From Rubrobacter tropicus (GTDB taxonomy: Bacteria > Actinomycetota > Rubrobacteria > Rubrobacterales > Rubrobacteraceae): a stretch of 64,000 nt of DNA. The translations under genes were made by a program, and so were the position numbers. Under the pieces are notes generated by a model, which did not search any database, was not told the DNA's origin, and worked only from the letters and a program-made list of their open reading frames with translations. Positions 53,855-62,016 of the stretch are shown one piece after another (positions within the stretch are counted from its first letter, which is position 1; every line of letters begins with the position of its first letter). The DNA is taken from the NCBI RefSeq assembly GCF_011492945.1, contig NZ_CP045119.1, forward strand, positions 2,418,001 to 2,482,000. Reading direction: 5' to 3'.

Positions 53855-53922
53855 GGCTTCAGACCGTCGGGCCGGAGCGACCGAAGATGGTCGGTGGTGA
53901 GGTCCACCCTGATGCTCGACAT
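53848..53922 (-). CDS. 24-codon upstream frame, possible leader peptide
   Basis: ATG 53922 has GAAGGAAGGAGAGC upstream, the best ribosome site in the area, and encodes MSSIRVDLTTDHLRSLRPDG then LKPC and TGA. The TGA overlaps the GTG start of the DHFR-like gene (GTGCTGA). It could be a coupling leader or the leftover start of a lost gene. No attenuator structure was seen. Confidence 0.35.
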   Translation of the reverse strand: MSSIRVDLTTDHLRSLRPDGLKPC

Positions 53923-54463
53923 CGGGCTCTCCTTCCTTCTGCGGTGCGGACCCGCCAAGCCCCCGCGGGAGCGGACGCCCGCGATCTCATCGCCGTGGAC
54001 CCCCAACCGCCCGCCAGCGGGGTACCCGGGGTGTATGATCGCGAGCCTCGCCATGGCCCCATTATCCGCGAAGACCGCGGTTTCGCACCCCCAAAGACCA
54101 CGCGCGGGTCGGCCAAAGCGCTTCGTCGCCGGCCCCCGCCACCGTTAGTCCCGCCATGCGTCGCAGGGTTCATGGCGGGGTTTGGTGGAGTCTCCCCCTC
54201 GAGTCCGAAGCGCAGGGTCCACACCTCACTATGCCGGATGCTTTCCACACGGACGAGTGTACGGTCGGTCCCCGACGCCCGGTAGTGAGATTCGTCGTGA
54301 GGTCGGCATGACAAATGTCACCCGAGCCGGCAGACCCTGCCAAACGCCGCCCTTCACCGCGGGCAAAGAAAGGCGCCGTAACCTGGGTCTCCCCGTGGCC
54401 TTCCCCGGTCCCGTCATGCGTCTCGCACATTGGTTCTGTCGAAATCGCCGAGGTAGTCTGGCA
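53923..54463. other. Gene-free interval carrying regulatory element copy A
   Basis: About 540 bases between the small upstream frame and the end of the glutathione S-transferase gene. No credible gene in either strand. The only structured part is the element at 54282-54320, which recurs at 55855-55893. Confidence 0.5.
54282..54320. promoter_or_regulatory. Repeated spaced element, copy A
   Basis: GTAGTGAGATTCGTC (54282-54296) and, starting exactly 27 bases after the first G, the inverted repeat TGACAAATGTCA (54309-54320). Copy B at 55855-55893 has the same parts at the same distance. TGACnnnTGTCA-like inverted repeats are bound by DesR/LiaR-type regulators; one is encoded at 55973. Confidence 0.5.
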
Positions 54464-55153
54464 TCAATCCTTCTCCTCTGCTGTTCGACGGTCTTCGGAT
54501 CGCGTTGCGTCCGCTGCCTCGAAGTGCGCCAGCTGGTCGGCACGCGCTCTCTCGAAAGCGGGGCGGGCGAGGGCGCGCCTCAGATAGCCACGCAGGGCCG
54601 GATGGTTTTCCAGCTTGCCGAGATCGTTCGGGATGCGGAGCACGTCCGCCATCAGGATGTCGGCGATGGTGAAGCGCGAAGCGGCAAGCCATTCGCGGCC
54701 TTCGAGCACCCGTTCGAGCATATCGAAACGCCGCATCATCCAGTCGTGGAGTGGATTCTCCGGTGCGCCCAACACCTTGACGAACCACCACGGCACGGTG
54801 ACCATCTCCACCGAGTTGAGCGCCGAGACGAGCCACTGCGTCACCTCCGCCTCGCCCCTGGGGTCGCGCGGCATCAGCGTCTCGCTCTTCCGTCCGAGAT
54901 GCAGCAGGCCCGCACCGCTCTCGAACATGACTATGTCGCCGTCCTCGAGAAACGGAACCTGTCCGAACGGCTGACGCGCGAGATGCTCGGGACCTCGATC
55001 TTCGAAGGGAACGGTGCGCACCGCGTAGTCGAGCCCCGCTTCCTCTAGCGCCCAGCGCAGCCGGATGTCGCGGACGCGGCCGCGCGGGCCCTCCGGCACC
55101 CAGTCATAGGTCCAGACCGTTAGATCGTCTCCGGCGATACGCTGATCGGACAT
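54464..55153 (-). CDS. Glutathione S-transferase-family protein
   Basis: A 229-residue protein. The thioredoxin-fold N-terminal domain shows VRDIRLRWALEEAGLDYAVRTVPFEDR, GQVPFLEDGDIVMFESGAGLLHL (cis-Pro and ES motif). The helical C-terminal domain has the N-capping WLAASRFTIADILMADVLR. Since actinobacteria usually make mycothiol rather than glutathione, the true thiol partner is open. GAGGAGGAC lies 6 bases before the ATG. Confidence 0.9.
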   Translation of the reverse strand: MSDQRIAGDDLTVWTYDWVPEGPRGRVRDIRLRWALEEAGLDYAVRTVPFEDRGPEHLARQPFGQVPFLEDGDIVMFESGAGLLHLGRKSETLMPRDPRGEAEVTQWLVSALNSVEMVTVPWWFVKVLGAPENPLHDWMMRRFDMLERVLEGREWLAASRFTIADILMADVLRIPNDLGKLENHPALRGYLRRALARPAFERARADQLAHFEAADATRSEDRRTAEEKD

Positions 55154-55189
55154 CGGCTCGTCCTCCTCTCATCTTCCCCATACGTTTGC

Positions 55190-55276
55190 TTCTTTGCATT
55201 CGAGGTCTCGGTCCCTCGAAGACGTACCCCTTCTCGACCTCGACGGCCGGCAGGCGCTCGCGCTCGCCGGTCAGCC
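55190..55276 (-). pseudogene. Fragment of a second DUF899 gene
   Basis: The minus strand reads RLTGERERLPAVEVEKGYVF and EGPRPR. This matches the DUF899 segment AAERRRMPWMAVEKDYRFEGP of the intact gene at 52050. Only about 26 codons remain, wedged between the PNPOx-like and glutathione transferase genes. Confidence 0.65.
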
Positions 55277-55771
55277 GTGCTGACGCTCCTCCCGCTGCCG
55301 GACCAGTTCCTCGACCGCGCTCGGGAGGGTCGTCTCGAAGTCGATCAGCTTCGCCCACGTCGGGGTCACGACGATGCGGACCATGCCGTCGTGGTAGAGC
55401 GAACGCACCTCCGCCTCCCACTCGACCCGTTGCTCGGGGGTCATCTCGTAGGTGCTGGTCGCCCCGAGATACTCGTCCGGGATGCCATCGACGAAGTCCA
55501 GCTCGGCCCGGCCGCGGATGAGCAAGATCTTGGGCGGGTGCACCTCGGTGTCGATCGTCAGGGCTACCGCCGGGTTTTCGCGCAGGGCCGGGAGCTTCGG
55601 CGCGTTCTTCGACGTGCACATGACGATTTGCGAGCCGTTCCAGGTGAACCCGATCGGGACATTGCGGGGCGTGCCGTCCTTGGCGACGTAGGCCAAGCGG
55701 GTCAGGTCGCGGGCCAACAGTTCCCGGCCGATCGGTCGGTTCAGGACCTCGGCGATCTCGTTCGGTTGCAC
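55271..55771 (-). CDS. Pyridoxamine 5'-phosphate oxidase-fold (F420/FMN-binding) protein
   Basis: A 166-residue split-barrel protein: EIAEVLNRPIGRELLARDLTRLAYVAKDGTPRNVPIGFTWNG, IVMCTSKNAPKLPALRENPAVALTIDTE, ILLIRGRAELDFVDG, and MVRIVVTPTWAKLIDFETTLP. Such proteins bind FMN or coenzyme F420; the substrate cannot be told from sequence. GTG 55771 was chosen because GGGAGGA lies 6 bases upstream. Element copy B (55855-55893) lies 84-122 bases upstream in promoter position. Confidence 0.88.
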   Translation of the reverse strand: MQPNEIAEVLNRPIGRELLARDLTRLAYVAKDGTPRNVPIGFTWNGSQIVMCTSKNAPKLPALRENPAVALTIDTEVHPPKILLIRGRAELDFVDGIPDEYLGATSTYEMTPEQRVEWEAEVRSLYHDGMVRIVVTPTWAKLIDFETTLPSAVEELVRQREERQHG

Positions 55772-55854
55772 GGTTATTCCTCCCGTTGTCGTTCTCGGTC
55801 TGTTACACGCCATCGACCACACCCGAATAGGCTACTGGCGCGCCGCGTTTCGGT

Positions 55855-55893
55855 GTAGTGAGGTTCGTCATGGATTCCACGTGACGGAAGTCA
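55855..55893. promoter_or_regulatory. Repeated spaced element, copy B, upstream of the PNPOx-like gene
   Basis: GTAGTGAGGTTCGTC (55855-55869) and, 27 bases after its first G, TGACGGAAGTCA (55882-55893). It sits between the end of the response regulator gene (55973) and the PNPOx-like start (55771). Confidence 0.5.
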
Positions 55894-55972
55894 TGCGGCC
55901 ATCGGCGGGGTCGGACGGCACGGTCGGGGCGAATGCCCTCGGTAACCGAGGTATCCGGTGTACCGCAATCCG

Positions 55973-56581
55973 CTACAACCAGCCCTTCCGCTCGGCGAAG
56001 CGGGCGGCCTCCACCCGGTTCCTAACGCCCAGCTTCTTTATGGCGGTCGAAAGGTAGTTGCGCACGGTCCCCTCCGAGAGGTAGAGCCCGTCCGCGATGT
56101 CGCCTATCGTCGCTCCGTCGGCCGAGGCCGCGAGTACGTCGCGCTCCCTCTCCGTCAGGGGGTTGCCGCCCTCGCTCAGGGCGGAGGCGGCCAGGCCGGG
56201 ATCAACCACCCGCTCGTCTTTCACGACGCGGCGGATGGCGGTGGCGAGCTCCGTGGCGGGGGCGTCTTTGAGCAGGAAGCCCACGGCGCCCGCCTCCATC
56301 GCCCTTTTCAGGTAGCCGGCCCGCCCGAAGGTCGTCAGGATGATGACGCGGCAAGCCGGAAGCCGCTCTTTGAGTTCCACCGCCGCCGAGAGGCCGTCGC
56401 CTCCCGGCATCTCGATGTCCAGCAGGGCCACGTCGGGGAAGGCGTCGAGCGCCGCCGGGAGCACCTCGTCCCCGCGGGCGGCCTCGGCGACTATCTCTAT
56501 GTCTTCCTCCATCGAGAGGAGGGCCGAGAGAGCCCCGCGCACCATCGCCTGGTCCTCCGCAAGCAGCACCCTGACGTTCAT
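55973..56581 (-). CDS. DesR/NarL-type response regulator
   Basis: A 202-residue regulator. Receiver: VRVLLAEDQAMVRGALSALL, phospho-Asp in VALLDIEMPGGDG, GFLLKDAPATEL. HTH: LTERERDVLAASADGATIGDIADGLYLSEGTVRNYLSTAIKKL. It pairs with DesK-like kinases (RDLHDLLGHSL type) encoded just upstream. ATG 56581 has GGAGGAGGAC upstream and overlaps the expected stop of the frameshifted kinase. The repeated element beside it (55855) is a candidate binding site. Confidence 0.92.
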   Translation of the reverse strand: MNVRVLLAEDQAMVRGALSALLSMEEDIEIVAEAARGDEVLPAALDAFPDVALLDIEMPGGDGLSAAVELKERLPACRVIILTTFGRAGYLKRAMEAGAVGFLLKDAPATELATAIRRVVKDERVVDPGLAASALSEGGNPLTERERDVLAASADGATIGDIADGLYLSEGTVRNYLSTAIKKLGVRNRVEAARFAERKGWL

Positions 56582-57836
56582 GCTTCGCCGTCCTCCTCCC
56601 AGGCGTGTCCGTTGGCCTGAGCCGGCACGCGCCCGCCGTCCTTCTCCCGAACGCCTCTTCCGAGCGGCAGATCGGCGCGGAGGCGGAACCCCCGTCGGGC
56701 AACGGCCCGGCTTCGAAGCGCCCGCCGCTTGCCTCCACGCGCTCGTCGAGGCCGGCGAGGCCGTTGCCCCCCGTCCCGCTACCGGCACCACTCGGACCGC
56801 GTCCGTTGTCCCTCACCTCCGCGCGGATCAGGTCGCCGTCCTGGGTCAGCCGGATCTCGCACCTCTTGGCGCGGCTGTGGCGGACCACGTTCGTGACCCC
56901 TTCGCGCACCGTCCAGGTCAAGATGGCCCGGATATCGGTGGGCAGGGCGCCGACCCCGTTGTGGACCCGGCAAGAGATCCCGGCCGCCTCCAGCATCTCG
57001 CGGGCGCCGGCCAGTTCCTCCTCGAGCGAGGGGCTGCGATAACCAGACACCGCCTCCCTGACCTCGCGAAGCGCCCCACGCGCTATGGCCTGGATGTCGC
57101 GCACCTCCTTCGCGGCCCCGGACCCCTCCCCGGCGTCGGCGAGGAGCCTGCCCGCGAGTTCGCTCTTGAGCGTGATCGAGGAGAGGCTGTGGCCGAGCAG
57201 GTCGTGCAGGTCGCGCGCGAACCGCAGCCGCTCCTCCGAGACGGCCAGGCGTGCGATCTCCTGGCGCGCCTCGTGCAGCTCGCGGACCGTCACCACGAGC
57301 CGGCTCACCACGATCATGCCGACCCCGTTCGTCAAGAAGGGGACGAGGTTCACCCAGTTGTCCGCGACCGTCCCCCATCCCGACCGTGCCCCGTAGAAGA
57401 CGACCGCGAGGGTTGCGGAGAGCAGCACGCCCCACGCCGCGTGCCGCACCGGAAGCGTCACGGCGCACGCGACGACGACGTACATGAAACGCCACGGGAT
57501 GCCGTGCCCGTACACGATCTCGACGTACAGGGCGAAGATGGTCAAGACCGCGATGAGGCCGAGGCGCGCCCGCAGTTCCCGGAGCGTCAACCCGGGATCG
57601 GGACACGGGTAGCGCAACATGAGCCAGACGAAGGGCACCGCGAACACCGCCAGCGAGACCAGGAAAACCAACGTCTGCGTCTGGGAGAGGCCCGCCCCGA
57701 GCACCCCGGACACGAAGCCGGCGGAGAAGAACAGCCACAGCGCCGCGAAGAGCAGCCAGGCATAAGGTATCAGCCACCCAAACGTTGGGGTGTCGCGAGA
57801 GAGTCCGGTTCTCTGGTTGTTTGCCGTCTGGCTCAT
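56578..57836 (-). pseudogene. DesK-like histidine kinase, frameshifted near its C-terminus
   Basis: The frame gives five or six membrane helices, then SEERLRFARDLHDLLGHSLSSITLKSELAG (phospho-His), LTWTVREGVTNVVRHSRAK (N-box), VRDNGRGPSG (G1) and GNGLAGLDERV (G2). After GPLPDGG one base is missing at about 56690: the expected frame RLRADLPLGRG...WEEDGEA would end with TGA overlapping the ATG of the response regulator. As sequenced, it runs 376 bases into the regulator gene in another frame. All catalytic motifs precede the break, so activity could survive with a wrong tail. ATG 57836 overlaps the stop of the kinase upstream. Confidence 0.82.
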
Positions 57837-59047
57837 TCCGCCCCTTCCGAGGCGCCGACCCCCGAGCGCGCCCACCCGGCGGTTCCCGCGCTATCGTCCT
57901 CCCCCAGCGGTAGCATCACGCGCAGACCGAAACCTCCGCCGGGCAGCGGTCCCGCTTCGAACTGCCCACCGCTCGCCCGTACGCGCTCGGCGAGGCCGGC
58001 GAGCCCGCTGCCGCCCACCCCGTCGTCCGCGCGCCTCTCGCGGAGACCAGAACCGTCGTCCCTAACCTCGGCCCGAACCCGGCCTCCGGTCCGCGTCAGC
58101 CGTATGTCGCATCGCTTCGCGCGACTGTGGCGGACCACGTTCGTCGCCCCTTCCCTTACCACCCAGGTAAGGATACCCTCCGTGTTGCCCGGCAGGGACT
58201 CGACCTCCTTGCGCGCGCGACAGGAGATGCCGGCCGCCTCCAGCATCGCGCAGGCCCCCGCGAGCTCTTCGTCCAGGGATGGCCTCCGGTAGCCGGAGAC
58301 CGCCTCTCGCACCTCCTTGAGCGCTCCCCTCGCCACGCCCTGCAGGCCGCGTACCTCTTCGATGGCTTTCCGGTTCTCGGGGGTCTCGGGCAGCAGGCGC
58401 TCCGCGAGCTCGCTCTTCAGGGTTATGAGGGAGAGGCTGTGGCCGAGGAGGTCGTGGAGGTCCCTGGCGAAACGCAGCCGCTCCTCCGAGACGGCCAGGC
58501 GTGCCAGCTCTTCCCTGGCGGCCTTGAGCTGGGCGACAGCGGCGACCTGGCCGACGAAGGTGGTGGACCAGAGGCCGATGGCGATCGCCGGGGCCGCGAG
58601 CCACCAAAATCCCGTGGAGGCCCCCGCCACCAACGTGAGGATCGCGATTGCGGCGATAGTCACGTAAGCATCCCTCTTCGGTAGCATGATACCGGCGGCG
58701 GCGTTTATGTGATAGAAGAAGAGCATCCGCCACTCGGGGCCCACGCCGAAGCCCAGAGCGCCCGCCAGCACGGCGAGGAACGCTATCGCGACGCGAACCT
58801 TGAGGACCTCGGAGGGCTCTGCCGTCACGAGCTGCAGCGGCTTACGCGTCAACATCAGCCACAAAAATACGCCCGCGAAGAGCGCGGCTCCGCCGAGGGC
58901 GAAAGCGGAGCGAGCCGTCGAGAGGTCCGAGGCGAACAGGACCCTGATCGGGTAGACGAGGATGAACAGCCCCAGGAGAGGGACGACCAGCCACGGTATG
59001 ACGGGAAGGCCCCGCGGTTTCTTCTTTATGGCGTCGAGAATGCTCAC
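57833..59047 (-). CDS. DesK-like sensor histidine kinase
   Basis: A 404-residue kinase. Four to six hydrophobic helices lie in the first 150 residues (WLVVPLLGLFILVYPIRVLF; GAALFAGVFLWLML; AFLAVLAGALGFGV). The HisKA_3 motif is SEERLRFARDLHDLLGHSLSLITLKSELAERLL, and the ATPase N-box, G1 and G2 are VREGATNVVRHSRAK, VRDDGSGL and GGSGLAGLAERV. It is a close duplicate of the kinase downstream. GTG 59047 has AGGAT upstream. Both kinases likely act on the single response regulator at 55973. Confidence 0.88.
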   Translation of the reverse strand: MSILDAIKKKPRGLPVIPWLVVPLLGLFILVYPIRVLFASDLSTARSAFALGGAALFAGVFLWLMLTRKPLQLVTAEPSEVLKVRVAIAFLAVLAGALGFGVGPEWRMLFFYHINAAAGIMLPKRDAYVTIAAIAILTLVAGASTGFWWLAAPAIAIGLWSTTFVGQVAAVAQLKAAREELARLAVSEERLRFARDLHDLLGHSLSLITLKSELAERLLPETPENRKAIEEVRGLQGVARGALKEVREAVSGYRRPSLDEELAGACAMLEAAGISCRARKEVESLPGNTEGILTWVVREGATNVVRHSRAKRCDIRLTRTGGRVRAEVRDDGSGLRERRADDGVGGSGLAGLAERVRASGGQFEAGPLPGGGFGLRVMLPLGEDDSAGTAGWARSGVGASEGAE

Positions 59048-59153
59048 GATGATCCTACGCTCACGAAGCGGTGGACGCGGATCCATTCTAACCCCAGCAA
59101 CGGTGTGTCGTCCCGGCCTGCGCCGCCCACGCCTCGTCCCCTGGAAGGGAGCA

Positions 59154-60785
59154 TCACTGCGCGTCCCGGACGAACCCGCGGATGAGGCGGGCGAGCTCTT
59201 TGGGCTGGTCCTCGGGGATGAGGGTGTAGCTGTCCGGTATCTCGACCAGGCGCCCTTGCGGGAGCAGCCCGGCGAGCCTGCGACCATGATCTGGCGGCAT
59301 GACCCGATCCTCTTTGGCCCACACCACCAGCGCCGGACGGTCGAAGGACCGCAGCTGCTCGGCCGCCTCAAGCGTGTCGCGTTTGTCCACGGCGCGCAGG
59401 TACTTGCGCAGGTCGCGGCGGACCTCCGATCGCGTTAGCGCCGGCCGCAACCAGTCGTCCATGACCTCGTCAGGCACGGGACGCTTGCTCATCCAGCCGA
59501 AAGCGAACGGCAGTCGTCGCAGGGGACGCAGGCGAAGCGGTTGGACCATGGCGTTGAGGCCCCCGGGCACCTTCGCCGCGAGCCACACGGCCCGGCCCGG
59601 GAGGCCCGGAGGGTAGTTGTCGAACGCCTCGCAGGAGGTGAGGACGAGACGTGCTACCCGCTCACCGCCCCTCTCCGTGACGAGCAGGTGCGCCCCGCCC
59701 CAATCGTTCTCCACCAGCGTGACGTCTCGCAAGTCGAGACGCTCCAGGAACTCCGCCACCAGCCGGGAGAGCCCGCGCATCGAAAGGTCGGCGTCGGGGC
59801 GCATCGGGCGGCGGTGTCCGCCGAGCGGGAGGGTTGGCACTATGCATCGGTGGTCCTCGCGCAGGTCGGCCACCACGTTGCGCCACAAGGAGCCGTTCTG
59901 GGCCAGCCCGTGCAGCAGGACCAAGATAGGACCGTCCCCGCTCGTGTCCTCGTACTCGACGGTTCCCGCCGACAGTTCGACCTCTCGCACCCCTCCAATC
60001 TTTCCGTTGCGGGCTTCGGTTGAGTATTGCTCCGGTGATCGGCGGAAGGGGGCGGCCATCGCGTAGAGTATGGAGCGCAAGCCGGCGTTGTGCCGGACGT
60101 TTTTGGCTTGCGACCACTGGACCTTCGGGTCCACCAGGACCTTCTCCAGCGTCACCGGCTCGTTCGCGCCGAAGTGGGCGGCCAAAGACTTGAGGACGTG
60201 GGTCCAGATCCGCTCCTGCTCTGTCGAGCCGGCGATGCGGAAACCCAGCTCGTAGGTCGGGTCGTTGGCCCGCGCGAGCGACCGGACCTGGGCGACGATG
60301 CGCCCGTCGTCATCCCTGTAGGCGGAGAAGGTGTTCCAGCCGCTCTCCGGGTGTCCTTCGGGCGTCATCACGGTGAAGGACTCCTCGTCGGCGTAGATGA
60401 CGCGAACCCCCGTGTAGACGGGCACACCACGCATGGAGGCGTTGATGAGCAGAACCTCGCCGGGGGCCACCCCCGCCAGCGACGGGTAGAACCGGCTCTG
60501 CGGCGGCTGGAACTTGGGGAACCTCTCCTTCCAGACCCTGACCACCTCCGCCGGGGTGGCGTCGGCGCCGGCCAACTCCACCCGGTAGGTCTTCTGCCAG
60601 AGCTGGCCGAAGCCCTGTAGGGCGCCGACCTCGCGCCGCGAGCTCACGTTCAGGTTGATTGCTCCCTCCGGCACGCCCGGGACCTCCAACCTCTCGACGC
60701 GCCGCGCCCAGTAGGCGGCGTCGCGGGGCTCGCTGCCGGGCTTGCGTCCTTCTCGTTCCGGATCTCGCGGCGTCTCGCCGGCCAT
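59154..60785 (-). CDS. Two-domain protein: DUF1990-like N-terminus plus alpha/beta hydrolase with Asp nucleophile
   Basis: 543 residues. Residues ~20-225 look like a SRPBCC/DUF1990-type binding domain: GAINLNVSSRREVGALQGFGQLWQKTYRVEL, SRFYPSLAGVAPGEVLLINASM, AHFGANEPVTLEK. Residues ~270-543 are an alpha/beta hydrolase: LVLLHGLAQNGSLWRNVVADLRE, LVENDWGGAHLLVTERGG (Asp at the nucleophile elbow, as in haloalkane dehalogenases and epoxide hydrolases) and VVWAKEDRVMPP. The usual catalytic His position before EDQP reads DSYTLIPEDQP, with no His. The substrate is unknown. It ends the Rsb-type operon on the same strand, so it may be stress-controlled. Confidence 0.75.
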   Translation of the reverse strand: MAGETPRDPEREGRKPGSEPRDAAYWARRVERLEVPGVPEGAINLNVSSRREVGALQGFGQLWQKTYRVELAGADATPAEVVRVWKERFPKFQPPQSRFYPSLAGVAPGEVLLINASMRGVPVYTGVRVIYADEESFTVMTPEGHPESGWNTFSAYRDDDGRIVAQVRSLARANDPTYELGFRIAGSTEQERIWTHVLKSLAAHFGANEPVTLEKVLVDPKVQWSQAKNVRHNAGLRSILYAMAAPFRRSPEQYSTEARNGKIGGVREVELSAGTVEYEDTSGDGPILVLLHGLAQNGSLWRNVVADLREDHRCIVPTLPLGGHRRPMRPDADLSMRGLSRLVAEFLERLDLRDVTLVENDWGGAHLLVTERGGERVARLVLTSCEAFDNYPPGLPGRAVWLAAKVPGGLNAMVQPLRLRPLRRLPFAFGWMSKRPVPDEVMDDWLRPALTRSEVRRDLRKYLRAVDKRDTLEAAEQLRSFDRPALVVWAKEDRVMPPDHGRRLAGLLPQGRLVEIPDSYTLIPEDQPKELARLIRGFVRDAQ

Positions 60786-60816
60786 CGTTCCTCCCTTCGG
60801 GCCTATCTATCGGGCT

Positions 60817-61176
60817 TCACGCCACGTTCGCCGCCCGGACGGCCTCGTCCTCCGAGTCGAAGGTGGCGATGGCGTCGTCCAGGCGCGTGATACGGAAGAT
60901 GTTGCGGTAGTGCTCGGAGAGGCCGCAGGTAAGGAGCTTCCGCCCCTCGCGGTTGACCCGGATCAGCAGCGTAACCAGAAGCCCGATGCCGGAACTGTTC
61001 ATGTACTGAAGGCCCTCGAGGTTCAGAACGATCACGCGTCTCCCTCCGGCGCCGGCCTGATCGTAGGCGTCCATCAAGACGCCCTCGGCGAAAGCCGTGA
61101 GCTCACCCCGAACGTCCACGATACTGATCCCATCGTCCACTCTCCGAACGTCCATTGCTACCTGCGTTTGCGGCAT
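60817..61176 (-). CDS. STAS-domain anti-sigma factor antagonist (first copy)
   Basis: A 119-residue STAS protein: GISIVDVRGELTAFAEGVLMDAY, VIVLNLEGLQYMNSSGIGLLVTLLIRV, LLTCGLSEHYRNIFRITRLDDAI. The Ser in NSSGIG is the usual phosphorylation site. Unphosphorylated STAS proteins of the RsbV/SpoIIAA type bind the anti-sigma kinase and free the sigma factor. Closely related to the next gene; 31 bases before the two-domain hydrolase. GAAGGAGG precedes the ATG. Confidence 0.92.
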   Translation of the reverse strand: MPQTQVAMDVRRVDDGISIVDVRGELTAFAEGVLMDAYDQAGAGGRRVIVLNLEGLQYMNSSGIGLLVTLLIRVNREGRKLLTCGLSEHYRNIFRITRLDDAIATFDSEDEAVRAANVA

Positions 61177-61199
61177 GTCTAATCCTCCTTCTTGGCCCT

Positions 61200-61559
61200 T
61201 CAGCTCTTTGCTGCACCGGTAAGGGCGCTCTCCTCGTCCTCGAAGACGCTCACGAAGTCCGAGAGACGGGTGATCCTGAAGATCTCCTCGTAGTGCTCCG
61301 AGAGGCCGCAGGCCAGCAGGCGCCGCTTCGAGTGGCGCGCCCTCGCCAGGACGCCCACGATCAGGGCTATGCCGGAGGAGTTGATGTAGTCGACGCCCCC
61401 GAAGTCGAGCAGGATTACCCTCGGGTCTCCCTTCTCGGCCTCATCGTAGGCGGCGTTCAGGGCTTCCCGCGCGAAGCCGTCGATCTCGCCGCCAAGATCG
61501 ATCACGACTGCGCCGCCGGGCCGGTAGCGCACGCTCGTCTCAAGCCGTTTCGCCGGCAT
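61200..61559 (-). CDS. STAS-domain anti-sigma factor antagonist (second copy)
   Basis: A 119-residue STAS protein: GAVVIDLGGEIDGFAREALNAAY, VILLDFGGVDYINSSGIALIVGVLARA, LLACGLSEHYEEIFRITRLSDFV. The same NSSGI phospho-site as its paralogue. Its start lies inside the end of the kinase gene (20-base overlap, shared GGCGAAACGGCTTGA region), so translation is coupled. Two similar antagonists in a row suggest that one regulates phosphatase or kinase partners differently. Confidence 0.92.
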   Translation of the reverse strand: MPAKRLETSVRYRPGGAVVIDLGGEIDGFAREALNAAYDEAEKGDPRVILLDFGGVDYINSSGIALIVGVLARARHSKRRLLACGLSEHYEEIFRITRLSDFVSVFEDEESALTGAAKS

Positions 61560-62016
61560 CGTCGTCTCCTTTCAGGCGCAGGACCAGCTCGACGGTGTGG
61601 CGATCCTCGCCGGTAGTCACGTTCAGCTCGTCCACCATGTTTCGGATCAGGAACAGCCCCCATCCCCGCGGCGGTTCTCCTTCTTCCAGCTTGGCCCTGA
61701 GGTCGGGCGCTTCGGCGACCGGGGTGGGGACCGGGCCACTGCACCGGTCGGTGACGAGAACCGAGAGGTCCTCCGCCGAAGCGAGCACCCGCACGGCGAC
61801 GAGTGCCCCCGGTCGGTATTCGTTGCCGTGCTCCATGGCGTTCATCGTCGCCTCGGCCACGGCGGTCTTGAGTCTCTCCAGGCGCGCCGGCGCCAGGCCC
61901 AACCCTCGCACCGCCTCGGCGACTCGCTCCATCGCCTCCCGCTCGTTTCCGGATTCGCTGGGCAGGGCGAAGTCGGCCAGGGTCCGGCGCGCACCCTCGC
62001 CTCCCGTCTCGCTCAC
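61540..62016 (-). CDS. RsbW-like anti-sigma factor serine kinase (HATPase_c)
   Basis: A 158-residue protein of the SpoIIAB/RsbW/RsbT GHKL family: LERLKTAVAEATMNAMEHGNEYRP (N-box with Glu and Asn), LVTDRCSGPVP (G1) and RGWGLFLIRNMVDELNV (G2). It should bind a sigma factor and phosphorylate the STAS antagonists encoded right after it. GTG 62016 follows the TAG of the PP2C gene with no gap. No sigma factor gene lies in the window. Confidence 0.9.
   Translation of the reverse strand: MSETGGEGARRTLADFALPSESGNEREAMERVAEAVRGLGLAPARLERLKTAVAEATMNAMEHGNEYRPGALVAVRVLASAEDLSVLVTDRCSGPVPTPVAEAPDLRAKLEEGEPPRGWGLFLIRNMVDELNVTTGEDRHTVELVLRLKGDDDAGETA

Noticed and set aside
56340-58292. 650-codon plus-strand open frame across the two-component genes
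   Set aside because: Spans parts of three coupled minus-strand genes and has no domain of its own.
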